From an uncultured Eubacteriales bacterium (GTDB taxonomy: Bacteria; Bacillota; Clostridia; Christensenellales; Christensenellaceae): a stretch of DNA of 17,735 nt. The notes under the pieces were generated by a model. That model worked only from the letters and a program-made list of their open reading frames with translations, made no database searches and was not told the origin of the DNA. Numbering within the stretch: position 1 is the stretch's first letter; the number at the start of each line of letters is the position of its first letter. Location: the NCBI GenBank assembly GCA_900545085.1, contig UQXU01000033.1, positions 1 to 17,735 on the forward strand, given 5' to 3'. The position numbers and the translations under genes were made by a program. Of the stretch, positions 1 through 8,071 are shown in pieces.

Positions 1-690
1 CGAACGGCAAGTCTCGAGCTGGGGGAGAAAAGAGTACGCACGGTGCGCATAGGAGTTCCTGCAATAATGGGCGCGCTGCTCATATCAGGTCTTCTGCCTC
101 AGTTTTCCATTGATAATCCCGACATACACCTTCAGATAGTTGAAATACCCACCTTCACCGGAGCTAAAAAAGCGGAGGAAGGCGAGATAGATTTTTCTCT
201 TGCTGTTGTAGACGATATACGCTGCGAAAAACTGAATCAGCAGATAGTCTACGAGACAAGCCTTGATATGGCGGTGAACAAGAAAAACCCGCTCGCGCAG
301 AGGGAGTATGTCACAAATAGACAGATAGGAAATCAGAAATTTGTTGTTCTGCCCGAGGGCAGTCACCATTACAATCAAATCAGCGTTCATTTTAGTGCAA
401 TACACGCCAATACAATAATGAACACTTCACAAATTGATACAATGCGCTATCTTCTCAAGCATGATATAGCGGCAGCGATAGTTTACAGCGATGTGTTCAG
501 AAATTGGGATGAAGTGAAGATTGTACCGCTTGAACCCAGAATAGAAGCCAAAATAGGCGTGCTTTGGAAAAAGGAAAAATTTATGACAAAACCGATGCGC
601 AAGGTTTTGGAATATCTGACGTCAGAAAACATGACTAAGGATATACGCGAACACAGTTACCGAGTCATAGGAGATGAGACTGCGGATTAA
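1..690 (+). CDS. LysR-family transcriptional regulator, 3' part (effector-binding domain)
   Basis: The reading frame is open from base 1, so the gene starts upstream of the window and its N-terminal helix-turn-helix is not visible. The first GTG at 43 is internal: the LysR linker and the first effector-domain strand (IGVPAIMGALLISGLLPQF) run straight through it. About 229 residues remain, matching the C-terminal periplasmic-binding-protein-like half of a LysR protein of about 300 residues. The pattern 'IGxP...LLPxFxxxxPDIxLxIVE' followed by 'GEIDFSLAVVDD' is typical of these co-inducer domains. Family members bind a small metabolite and usually control a neighbouring or divergent gene. That partner probably lies off-window to the left, because an intrinsic terminator follows this gene and the next operon has its own promoter and T-box. 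The ligand cannot be predicted. Confidence 0.85.
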   Translation, partial: RTASLELGEKRVRTVRIGVPAIMGALLISGLLPQFSIDNPDIHLQIVEIPTFTGAKKAEEGEIDFSLAVVDDIRCEKLNQQIVYETSLDMAVNKKNPLAQREYVTNRQIGNQKFVVLPEGSHHYNQISVHFSAIHANTIMNTSQIDTMRYLLKHDIAAAIVYSDVFRNWDEVKIVPLEPRIEAKIGVLWKKEKFMTKPMRKVLEYLTSENMTKDIREHSYRVIGDETAD

Positions 691-711
691 TACTTTCTTT
701 CATGGATTTTT

Positions 712-745
712 TGCAGGGTACCAATCGCCCCCTGCATTTTTATTT
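712..745 (+). terminator. Rho-independent terminator of the LysR gene
   Basis: GCAGGG (713-718) pairs with CCCTGC (730-735) across an 11-nt loop, with an extra T712-A736 pair, and is followed by TTTTTATTTT. It lies 22 nt past the LysR stop codon. Confidence 0.75.
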
Positions 746-1071
746 TAAATACTGCAGCTTATCTGCATTTAATTTGATTTGCTGCAGTGTGGCATATAGT
801 ATTTAATATGATATTTATATAGTAGAAAAGTTAAATATCAGCAATAATATGCGGCATGCGCGCATGTTTCTCATCTTTCTAAAGAGCAAAGATAAAATGA
901 ATAAATGAAATTATTATACATTATTTGCAATTTTATGGACGAGACGCAGTCTTTTTGAATTATAAGTAAATTTATGTATATTTAACCATAAATTTAGTTT
1001 GTGCAATTCAGCGGCTTTGCTGTTATATGCTGTTATATATCTAAATAGTTATGCTGAAGGAACAAAAAGTA
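746..1071. other. AT-rich intergenic region with inverted and direct repeats, no gene
   Basis: No open frame with a ribosome binding site is visible on either strand. The stretch holds an 8-bp inverted repeat (ACTGCAGC 751-758 / GCTGCAGT 781-788), a 12-bp palindrome (CATGCGCGCATG 855-866), a perfect 10-bp inverted repeat with a 10-nt spacer (967-976 / 987-996) and a tandem 10-bp repeat (TGCTGTTATA, 1018-1027 and 1028-1037). The last two lie just upstream of the T-box promoter and could bind a regulator. That is inference from symmetry and position. Confidence 0.5.
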
Positions 1072-1072
1072 T

Positions 1073-1106
1073 TTGACTTTTTTGGAGTGTAATGATAAAC
1101 TATAAT
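1073..1106 (+). promoter_or_regulatory. SigA-type promoter of the T-box / ligase / symporter operon
   Basis: A TTGACT -35 box (1073-1078) is followed after 17 nt by TAAACT (1096-1101), preceded by TGA, which makes an extended -10. A second -10-like TATAAT lies at 1101-1106 but is 22 nt from the -35 box. Transcription would begin near 1108, just ahead of T-box Stem I. Confidence 0.6.
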
Positions 1107-1130
1107 ATAAATAGCATTTAATATAAATGC

Positions 1131-1410
1131 ATTGACCGAAAAGAAGTAGGCATTTAGATGCGCTGTTCAGAGAACCGCCGGGTGGTGCGAGGCGGGAGTT
1201 GCCTTTATGCCGAATACATTTCGTGAGCAGCGCACCAAACCGCGCGTAAGCGCGCAGTAGGCTGCGACGGGAGCGCCCGTTATAGCGCTGGGGCATCGTT
1301 TGGCTTTGCTGGGCTGTGCTTTTTGAGGCTGCGTTTGTGAGAACGCAGTGAATATGAGGTGGTAACACGGTACTTCCGTCCTCTGTCCGTATGCGACAGA
1401 GGATTTTTTG
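1131..1410 (+). ncRNA. T-box riboswitch, specifier UAC (tyrosine)
   Basis: The hallmarks of a T-box leader are visible. In Stem I, CGAAA (1137-1141) pairs with TTTCG (1219-1223) below the specifier loop, and GGCAT (1149-1153) pairs with ATGCC (1207-1211) above it. The 5' side of the loop carries the conserved AGTA (1145-1148); the 3' side reads GAA-UAC-A (1212-1218), giving a Tyr codon followed by a purine. The distal hairpin CCGCC/GGCGG (1175-1179/1191-1195) has the loop GGGTGGTGCGA, with AGAGA before it, and TGAG follows the specifier side. Stem III is CTGCGTT/AACGCAG (1329-1348). The T-box sequence AGGTGGTAACACGG (1357-1370) has UGGU (1360-1363), complementary to ACCA, which fits a tRNA with discriminator A such as tRNA-Tyr. 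The terminator is CCTCTGTC/GACAGAGG (1380-1387/1395-1402) plus six T. Uncharged tRNA-Tyr should favour antitermination, so the operon would be on in tyrosine shortage. Confidence 0.9.
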
Positions 1411-1491
1411 TTTTTAACCGAAAAAACGGCAGGCCGGGTCTAAAGCTTTATCTATCGCTTAAATTAGGAAGAGAAACAGAAGGGAAAAGAC

Positions 1492-3123
1492 ATGATAATA
1501 ACTGATTTGCTGAAAAGAAATGCCGAGCTTTATCCTGAGGAGGTGTGCCTGGTTGAGATAAACCCAGAGGCGCAGCCGAGGCCGGTTACGTGGTCAGAAT
1601 ACGAACTTATAGAATCCAGCAGATATGAGGGCTTCCGCGATGAGATAACGTGGAAGGAGTTTGACAAGAGAGCAAATAGATTTGCAAATCTGCTGCTGAC
1701 GCGCGGTATAAAAAAAGGCGATAAAGTGGCCATACTCCTTATGAATTGTCTGGAATGGCTGCCTATATATTTTGGCGTGCTCCGCACGGGTGCGGTTGTA
1801 GTGCCGATGAATTACAGATATACCGGAGAAGAGATAAAATATTGTCTCGATCTCGCAGAGGCGAACACGCTTGTTTTCGGCCCGGAATTTGTAGGAAGAG
1901 TAGAATCTGTATTCAACAGACTGCGCAAGATTAAGAATTTCTTCTATGTAGGCGATGATATTCCTACATTTGCAGACAGCTATGACGAGCTGACTACATA
2001 CTGCTCCGACTCGCAGCCGAAGATCAGCTTAACAGAGGACGATGACGCGGCGATCTATTTTTCGTCAGGCACGACGGGCTTCCCGAAGGCGATATTGCAT
2101 GCGCACAGAGCGTTATACTCATCTTGTCTGACAGAGCAGAAGCATCATGGACAAACGCGCAGCGATACGTTTTTATGCATTCCTCCGCTGTACCATACGG
2201 GCGCGAAGATGCACTGGTTCGGGAGTCTGCTTTCTGCGAGCAAGGCTGTGATACTGAGAGGCACAAAGCCGGAGTGGATACTCGATACTGTTTCGAAAGA
2301 GAGATGCACGGTTGTTTGGCTGCTGGTGCCTTGGGCGCAGGATATACTCGATGCGATAGACAGGGGAGACATAAACCTCGATGATTACGAGCTGGAACAA
2401 TGGAGATTAATGCATATAGGAGCCCAGCCCGTTCCGCCGAGTTTAATAGAAAGATGGAAAAAGGTGTTCCCTCATCATGAATACGACACTAACTACGGTC
2501 TCAGCGAGTCCATAGGCCCGGGTTGTGTGCATCTTGGCGTAGAGAATATTCATAAAGTAGGCGCGATAGGCGTCCCGGGTTATCTATGGGAGGCTGATAT
2601 AGTAGACGAAAATGGAACGGCTGTACCAAATGGAGAGGTCGGAGAGCTCATAGTCAAAGGCCCGGGCGTGATGAAATGCTATTATAATAATGAAAAAGCT
2701 ACAGCAGAAAGTCTCAAAGGCGGCTGGCTCTACACGGGAGATATGGCTCGGATGGACGAGGACGGCTTTATATATCTGGTAGACAGAAAGAAAGATGTAA
2801 TAATCAGCGGAGGCGAAAACATATATCCTGTTCAGGTTGAAGATTTTCTCCGCAAGCACGATGCTATAAAAGACTGCGCAGTTATAGGCCTGCCGGATAA
2901 GAGGCTGGGCGAGATTGCGGCGGCGATTATAGAGATAAAGCAGGGCGCTGAGTGTACGGAGGAAGAGATAGAGGATTTTGTACTAGACCTTCCGAGATAT
3001 AAGCGTCCGAGAAAGATAATATTCGATGAGATACCGCGAAACCCAACGGGTAAGATAGAGAAGCCGGTGCTGCGCGAGAGATACAGGGCAGAGCGTCTGG
3101 TAGAAGCGCAGACGACGAAATAA
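1492..3123 (+). CDS. AMP-forming acyl/aryl-CoA ligase (ANL superfamily)
   Basis: The enzyme should activate a carboxylic acid with ATP to an acyl-adenylate and transfer it to CoA. The 543 residues are full length for class I adenylate-forming ligases. Visible motifs are the P-loop YFSSGTTGFPKA (189-200), YGLSES (335-340), GWLYTGD (411-417), the hinge DRKKDVIISGGENIYP (431-446) and PRNPTGKIEK with the catalytic Lys521. It is not of the shorter PaaK type. Residues 33-53 hold an insert that makes the first core motif look doubled (TWSEYE, then TWKEFD). It is the first gene after the tyrosine T-box and lies 36 nt before the symporter, so both should be induced by tyrosine starvation. Substrate is not determined by these motifs; context suggests an aryl acid such as 4-hydroxyphenylacetate. 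A generic fatty-acid or carnitine-type ligase remains possible. A GAAGGGA-like ribosome site precedes the ATG. Confidence 0.9.
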   Translation: MIITDLLKRNAELYPEEVCLVEINPEAQPRPVTWSEYELIESSRYEGFRDEITWKEFDKRANRFANLLLTRGIKKGDKVAILLMNCLEWLPIYFGVLRTGAVVVPMNYRYTGEEIKYCLDLAEANTLVFGPEFVGRVESVFNRLRKIKNFFYVGDDIPTFADSYDELTTYCSDSQPKISLTEDDDAAIYFSSGTTGFPKAILHAHRALYSSCLTEQKHHGQTRSDTFLCIPPLYHTGAKMHWFGSLLSASKAVILRGTKPEWILDTVSKERCTVVWLLVPWAQDILDAIDRGDINLDDYELEQWRLMHIGAQPVPPSLIERWKKVFPHHEYDTNYGLSESIGPGCVHLGVENIHKVGAIGVPGYLWEADIVDENGTAVPNGEVGELIVKGPGVMKCYYNNEKATAESLKGGWLYTGDMARMDEDGFIYLVDRKKDVIISGGENIYPVQVEDFLRKHDAIKDCAVIGLPDKRLGEIAAAIIEIKQGAECTEEEIEDFVLDLPRYKRPRKIIFDEIPRNPTGKIEKPVLRERYRAERLVEAQTTK

Positions 3124-3159
3124 AGTGTACAAAAAATATAAAAGGGGAATCAAGTAAAA

Positions 3160-4704
3160 ATGGCGCTCAAGATAATATTGCTGGTAGTGTTTTTCGGAAT
3201 AATGATCGGCGTGGGAATATACTGCCGCCGACATGCTACCGACGTAAACGGTTTTGTATTGGGAGGACGCTCGGTAGGCCCGTGGCTTACGGCGTTTGCA
3301 TATGGTACGTCATACTTTTCAGCAGTAATATTCATAGGATATGCAGGTCAGTTTGGCTGGAAGTACGGCATAGCCTCCACATGGATAGGAATAGGGAACG
3401 CAGTGATAGGTTCCTTTCTCGCGTGGACTGTGCTCGGCAGAAGAACAAGGCTGCTGACTCAGAAGCTGAAAACGGCGACTATGCCTGACTTTTTCCACAA
3501 GCGCTTTGACAGCAAATCGCTGAAAATAGGCGCGGCGATAATTATATTTATATTCTTAATACCGTACACGGCGTCGCTGTATAACGGATTATCCAGATTG
3601 TTTGGCATGGCGTTCAATATAGACTACATAGTTTGCATAATAGCCATGGCAGCGCTGACGGGGATATACGTAATAGCAGGAGGATACGTCGCGACGGCGA
3701 TAAACGATTTCATACAGGGCATAATAATGATAGTCGGCATAGTTGCGGTGATAGGCGCGATACTGAGTGTGAACGGCGGTCTTGTAGGCTCTATGGCAGC
3801 TCTGGCTCAGGTGAGCGACCCTGAAGTATCGGATACGCCGGGCATATTTGCCTCGTTTTTCGGCCCGGACCCTTTGAATCTGCTGGGTGTGGTAATCCTC
3901 ACTTCGCTCGGAACGTGGGGCCTTCCGCAGATGGTGCAGAAGTTCTATTCTATTAAGAGCGAGAAAAGCATAAATAAGGGTACGGCTATATCTACTCTGT
4001 TCGCTATTGTAGTGGCAGGCGGATGCTATTTCCTCGGGGGCTTCGGACGTGCGTTTACAACGACGGAGGCCGTCGCAGAAGGCGGATTTGACTCCATAAT
4101 TCCTACTATGATGTCAACCTTGCCGGATTTGCTGCTGGCGATAGTAGTTATACTTGTTCTATCTGCGTCCATGTCTACTCTTTCGTCACTCGTTTTGGCG
4201 TCCAGCTCGACTGTCACTTTGGACCTCATAAGAGGAAATATTGTGAAGAACATGAACGAGAAAAAGACTCTGCTCAGCGTAAGAGTGCTTATAGTAATTT
4301 TTATAGCTATCTCTGCCGTAATTGCAATAGTACAGTACAAGAGCAGCGTCACGTTTATAGCGCAGCTTATGGGAATATCGTGGGGCGCTCTCGCGGGTGC
4401 GTTTCTGGCGCCGTTCCTTTACGGCTTATATTGGAAGCGGACGACTAAGACGGCTTGCTGGGTAAGTTTCATATTCGGCGTGGGCGTTATGACTCTTAAC
4501 ATGCTGTGCAAGTCGGTATTCCCTGCTATCTTGCAATCTCCGATAAACTGCGGTGCATTTGCAATGATTGCGGGTTTGATAATAGTACCTGTGGTCAGTT
4601 TGTTTACTAAGGCTCCGGATAGAGCAGCTGTAGATGATATGTTCTCGATTTACGACGAAAAGGTACTTGTTCCTGCGAAGGAAGCACTTGGAGAAGATGA
4701 TTGA
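3160..4704 (+). CDS. Sodium:solute symporter (SSS family)
   Basis: This 514-residue, highly hydrophobic protein should import a solute with sodium across the cytoplasmic membrane. About 13 membrane segments can be drawn, the first at residues 3-21. Family signatures are GGRSVGPWLTAFAYGTSYFSA (35-55), IAGGYVATAINDFIQGIIMI (172-191) and the Ser/Thr-rich LSASMSTLSSLVLASSS (334-350), the region that supplies sodium-binding hydroxyls in this family. SSS members carry amino acids, sugars, acetate, phenylacetate or pantothenate. The ATG at 3160 has an AAAGGGGA site. The gene is co-directional with the ligase, 36 nt downstream, and followed by a strong terminator, so it belongs to the T-box operon. 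Since its partner activates carboxylates, a carboxylic acid is the likeliest substrate. Tyrosine itself cannot be excluded. Confidence 0.88.
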   Translation: MALKIILLVVFFGIMIGVGIYCRRHATDVNGFVLGGRSVGPWLTAFAYGTSYFSAVIFIGYAGQFGWKYGIASTWIGIGNAVIGSFLAWTVLGRRTRLLTQKLKTATMPDFFHKRFDSKSLKIGAAIIIFIFLIPYTASLYNGLSRLFGMAFNIDYIVCIIAMAALTGIYVIAGGYVATAINDFIQGIIMIVGIVAVIGAILSVNGGLVGSMAALAQVSDPEVSDTPGIFASFFGPDPLNLLGVVILTSLGTWGLPQMVQKFYSIKSEKSINKGTAISTLFAIVVAGGCYFLGGFGRAFTTTEAVAEGGFDSIIPTMMSTLPDLLLAIVVILVLSASMSTLSSLVLASSSTVTLDLIRGNIVKNMNEKKTLLSVRVLIVIFIAISAVIAIVQYKSSVTFIAQLMGISWGALAGAFLAPFLYGLYWKRTTKTACWVSFIFGVGVMTLNMLCKSVFPAILQSPINCGAFAMIAGLIIVPVVSLFTKAPDRAAVDDMFSIYDEKVLVPAKEALGEDD

Positions 4705-4711
4705 TTATGCG

Positions 4712-4746
4712 AAAAGCAGGCGCTTAAATTATGCGCCTGCTTTTTT
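4712..4746 (+). terminator. Strong terminator of the T-box operon, probably bidirectional
   Basis: AAAAGCAGGCGC (4712-4723) pairs with GCGCCTGCTTTT (4733-4744) across a 9-nt loop, ending in a run of six T. Read from the other strand the stem is followed by only four T, so it may also stop the convergent lipoprotein transcript, whose stop codon lies at 4762-4764. Confidence 0.9.
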
Positions 4747-4761
4747 AATATAAATTTCGAG

Positions 4762-5868
4762 TTAATTTTCAGAATCTGCGTCAGAAGATGCCAATGTGTA
4801 CGTCATTAGAGTGGTTTCGCTGCGCAGTGTCGATCCGGTATTTGCCGCAGGGAGAGCGGCGACGAGGGAGGTGCCGTCGGAGTTCATGCTGAGTGATGTG
4901 TAGCTGTTGGCTGCGTCTAATGCAGTTCGGTTTTTTCCGAAAACGTCTGATACAAAGAGCTTTTCAGCTCCGTTGCCGACCGAAGAGACGGTATAAGCTA
5001 TGCGTGTTTGATCTCCTGAAACTGCGAAGTTGTTGACGTCCTCCGCCAATGTGTAGCATATGGATTCTTCCTCATGAACTTCCATCATGACCAGCTTGTA
5101 TTCTGTGTCGATGTAGAACAGCTTATCCGTGCCGCAGGTGGGCTTAGTGCTCTCGCATAGTTTAACCATGCGCGTAACGTCAGCGACTGTGTATATTGAG
5201 CCTGTTTTATATTCTACGCATATGTTGTTGTTTGACAGACGAAAGATCCGAGTTATGTTGTTTTCGGCTATGTAGTTCGATAGACCTGAGAATAATTCCG
5301 ATTCATATTCAACTTTGTGTTCAGCGTCTATAGTGTCCAGATTCAAAGTATCGTTATCTTTTATAGTTACAATGTGAATGAGAGTGCTGTCAGGTTCAGA
5401 GAAGACGTATTGTCCGGAATAACCGTTTATAGTAGCAGTGTTGTAGTAACCGAGCGTCTCTACTTCGCCTGATTCCAGATTGAGCAGGCACACGTTTTTA
5501 ACATCGTAACGCTCTGTGCAGAATATGACGCTTCGCCCCCCGTCTATCAGCATACAGTCGAATACATTCTCTGTCAGAGGGTATGTTTTCAGTACTTTTT
5601 GACCGTCGGGCTGCTCTGTGGTTACAGTGTCGATAACAGAGGAGTTGTTCTGGCCGGCGGCGCTTTTTCGGAAGATGAGATTTCCGTCGGGAGATATACC
5701 CAGATATCTGCGGGCTTGAAGAGATTGAGAAGAGACGTTCAGTACGGGGATACTGGGAGTTTGATCATCCTCCGGCGTTATTACACGGGTAACGGTTTTC
5801 TGCATGGAACAGGAGCACAAAATTGTGCAGGCTAAAATAATGATAGGAGCAAATATACGTTTTTTCAT
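4762..5868 (-). CDS. Lipoprotein with propeller-like repeats, third gene of a two-component operon
   Basis: The 368-residue product begins MKKRIFAPIIILACTILCSC. This is a lipoprotein signal peptide with lipobox Leu17-Cys18-Ser19-Cys20, so it should be anchored on the outer face of the membrane. The mature part is mostly short strands with recurrent 'SPDG/SGDQ/NSDG' turns (59-62, 284-287, 330-333), as in TolB/WD-like beta-propellers. Four cysteines (105, 117, 127, 238) and more follow. The start is set by AAAGGAG nine nucleotides upstream and by a 4-nt ATGA overlap with the kinase stop codon, which implies translational coupling. Position suggests a sensory partner of the kinase outside the cell. 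I recognise no named family. The arrangement resembles actinobacterial mtrA-mtrB-lpqB, but orthology is not claimed. Confidence 0.75.
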   Translation of the reverse strand: MKKRIFAPIIILACTILCSCSMQKTVTRVITPEDDQTPSIPVLNVSSQSLQARRYLGISPDGNLIFRKSAAGQNNSSVIDTVTTEQPDGQKVLKTYPLTENVFDCMLIDGGRSVIFCTERYDVKNVCLLNLESGEVETLGYYNTATINGYSGQYVFSEPDSTLIHIVTIKDNDTLNLDTIDAEHKVEYESELFSGLSNYIAENNITRIFRLSNNNICVEYKTGSIYTVADVTRMVKLCESTKPTCGTDKLFYIDTEYKLVMMEVHEEESICYTLAEDVNNFAVSGDQTRIAYTVSSVGNGAEKLFVSDVFGKNRTALDAANSYTSLSMNSDGTSLVAALPAANTGSTLRSETTLMTYTLASSDADSEN

Positions 5869-7355
5869 TTATCTGCGCTCCTTTCTTTAATGTGTGGAAG
5901 CCAAAGTGTGAAAGTTATGAGATCATCACTGACGTCGCATTCTATAATACCGCCGTGCAGAGATGCAATTTCTTTGCATATGGATAGTCCCAGCCCTATG
6001 GAACCGGAGCTGTTTTGCTGCCGGAGCTGATAGAATGGAGTGAAGAGATGCTCCAGCTTTTCGCCGCTCGGCGGGCAGTCTGTCAGGTTGCTCATGGAGA
6101 AGACTGCGCCATCCGGAGTATCGTAAAGACTTATAGTTATTTCGGAACGAGGCCGGCTGTACTTTATGGCGTTGTCGGCCAGATTCATGACGAGTCTGCG
6201 CATAAGCTCTGCGTCGCCGTTTATGATTATATCTTCGCCTGCGTTGAGCTTTATTGTAAAACCGTATCTTTTGGCACGCAGGGACATGTTTTCTGCCAGG
6301 GCTGCAGCGAGAGCGGTCATGTTTACTTCTTTTGTCATATTCATGGGAAGCGAATCGGCTCGCGTCATGTCCAAAAGCTCGTTTATCATGCGCAGGAGTC
6401 TGTGCGCTTCCTGATTTATCTGTAAAATCCCGCGTTCTAAAAATTCCGTATCTGACGCTCCCTGCTCTTTTATCATATCGCTGTAACCTATTATAGTTGT
6501 GAGAGGAGTTTTCAGATCATGCGTTACTCTATCGTAAAAGTCTTTTCTGTATACGAGGGTTTTGCTCAACGCTTCTTTTTCATCTCTTATGACTTCTATT
6601 TGCTGAGTTATAGTTTGAGCCATATTGTTGTATTCGCTGGTGAGCAGACCTATTTCGTCGTTAGAGACGACGGGCAGAGTATGCGAATTCTCAGGCGAGT
6701 TGGACATATCTATCATTGCATAGCTCAAACGGCGCACAGGATCGATGACCAGGCGCGTGATAAATATATATATTATCAGCGTGACGAACAGCGTTACGAT
6801 AGCGCTGACTCCGTTGATTAGAAGAACATAGGCGCTGTTGGAGTATAGCGTGGTGTAATCCTGAATAAGACGAACCACGCCGATGCTTTTACCATAAAAG
6901 ATAAGCGGATAAGAAAACGCAGCTGCGGATAAATCTTGAAAAGACGTGTACGCCATAGATCCTTTGAGTGCTATTTCCAGGTCGTTTTTGAAATTAGATA
7001 TTTGTGAACCGTAAGCAGTTGAGGCGTCCAGAGTAGACGCGAGCAGATCTCCTGTCGTGCTGTATATCTCTGCGTTCCCGCCGAAGAGACTGGAAAGGTC
7101 GGAGACTATAGACGAGGCCAGAATGCGGAGATTATCCTCCGTAAGTTCTCCGTTGGAGATCATAGTGCTTTGTACCACAGCTTTGCTGCTTTCGCTCAGC
7201 TCCAGCATGTCAGATGTAATTATATTCTGAGCCTGAATTTCAAGTATCTTGGCGACGGCGACTCGTGAGACGAGAAAAGCAACTATTGTTATGAGCAGCA
7301 TGAGAATGCAGAGCTTTAGTCTGAGTCCGAATCGGACGGGGCGTGTGCTTGTCAT
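5865..7355 (-). CDS. Sensor histidine kinase (HAMP, HisKA, HATPase)
   Basis: A 496-residue membrane kinase that should sense an extracellular cue and phosphorylate the response regulator encoded just upstream. Segments in order: membrane helix about 13-33, extracellular domain about 34-174 (PDC/dCache-like in size, with YSTTGDLLAST at 98-108), second membrane helix about 175-199, HAMP about 200-252, then HisKA with phospho-accepting His279 in VTHDLKTPLTTIIGYSDMI. The ATP-binding domain carries the N box NLADNAIKYSRP (391-402) and G box GSIGLGLSICKEI (451-463). All catalytic motifs look intact. Its ATG overlaps the regulator stop by 4 nt (ATGA), and its own stop overlaps the lipoprotein start the same way. 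The signal is unknown. Confidence 0.95.
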   Translation of the reverse strand: MTSTRPVRFGLRLKLCILMLLITIVAFLVSRVAVAKILEIQAQNIITSDMLELSESSKAVVQSTMISNGELTEDNLRILASSIVSDLSSLFGGNAEIYSTTGDLLASTLDASTAYGSQISNFKNDLEIALKGSMAYTSFQDLSAAAFSYPLIFYGKSIGVVRLIQDYTTLYSNSAYVLLINGVSAIVTLFVTLIIYIFITRLVIDPVRRLSYAMIDMSNSPENSHTLPVVSNDEIGLLTSEYNNMAQTITQQIEVIRDEKEALSKTLVYRKDFYDRVTHDLKTPLTTIIGYSDMIKEQGASDTEFLERGILQINQEAHRLLRMINELLDMTRADSLPMNMTKEVNMTALAAALAENMSLRAKRYGFTIKLNAGEDIIINGDAELMRRLVMNLADNAIKYSRPRSEITISLYDTPDGAVFSMSNLTDCPPSGEKLEHLFTPFYQLRQQNSSGSIGLGLSICKEIASLHGGIIECDVSDDLITFTLWLPHIKERSADK

Positions 7356-8038
7356 TCGTTTTCTTCAAGTACGTATCCTGCGCCGAAAGCGGTGCGTATT
7401 TTAGAGCGGCCGAGCTTGCGTCTCAGGCGCTGTATATGTATGTCTACAGTTCGCGTGTCGCCGACGTAATTCCGCAATCCCCAAACGTGGTCCATTATAT
7501 CCGCGCGGGATACTATAGTTCCCGTGTTTTTCGCAAGAAAGTACAGCAGGGCATATTCCTTCGGAGTCAGACTGAGCTCCTCGTTGTTAAAGTAAACTTT
7601 TTGAGTGGAGGGTACGAAGCGTATCCCTGCAACAGAAAAAGGCGGCTCGCTTTCGAGCGTAGGCGGAGCGGCCATCTCCATGCGTCTCAGTACGGATTTT
7701 ATCCTAAGCACGACTTCCTGCATGTCAAAAGGCTTGGTTATGTAATCGTCCGCGCCGTATTCAAGCCCGAGCAGCTTGTCGGATTGGCTGGCGCGCGCCG
7801 TAAGTATTATAATCGGCATGTTCATCCTGGGCGCAATCTTGCGGCAGAAATCCAGACCGTCTCCGTCCGGCAGAGAAAGATCGAGCAGCACCAGATCAGG
7901 CCGATCGTGCTTCACTATTTTTCTTGCATCAGAAAGGAGGCGGCAGCTCTCTGTCTCAAAGCCTTGTTTGGTCAAACCGTATTCCAGAAGCTCAGCTATA
8001 GGCTTCTCATCTTCTACAATTAAAATTTTATTTTTCAT
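7352..8038 (-). CDS. OmpR/PhoB-family response regulator
   Basis: The 228-residue protein has an N-terminal receiver with the acidic pair Asp10/Glu11, phospho-acceptor Asp53 (LVLLDLSLPDGDGLDF), Thr80 and Lys102 (TKPFD). A C-terminal winged helix (about 132-225) carries LTPKEYALLYFL and TVDIHIQRLRRKLG. It should bind direct-repeat DNA after phosphorylation by the kinase. The frame is open to an ATG at 8116, but I place the start at 8038. MKNKILIVEDE is the canonical receiver N-terminus, a GGAG lies 12 nt upstream, and the promoter -10 box (8077-8072) falls inside the longer frame. It is the first gene of a three-gene operon with 4-nt overlaps. Confidence 0.95.
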   Translation of the reverse strand: MKNKILIVEDEKPIAELLEYGLTKQGFETESCRLLSDARKIVKHDRPDLVLLDLSLPDGDGLDFCRKIAPRMNMPIIILTARASQSDKLLGLEYGADDYITKPFDMQEVVLRIKSVLRRMEMAAPPTLESEPPFSVAGIRFVPSTQKVYFNNEELSLTPKEYALLYFLAKNTGTIVSRADIMDHVWGLRNYVGDTRTVDIHIQRLRRKLGRSKIRTAFGAGYVLEENE

Positions 8039-8071
8039 ATTAATAAACAGCTCCAATATTCTTGCAGTAAA

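Noticed and set aside
751..788. ACTGCAGC/GCTGCAGT inverted repeat as a second terminator
   Set aside because: The 22-nt loop and lack of a T run after it make it a poor terminator. Listed only as a repeat in the intergenic note.
1033..1368. 111-codon open frame on the minus strand
   Set aside because: It covers the T-box leader, whose RNA structure explains the sequence. The frame has no ribosome site or domain.
7343..8023. 226-codon open frame on the plus strand
   Set aside because: It is antisense to the response regulator, whose phospho-acceptor and DNA-binding motifs are intact. No ribosome site and no domain.
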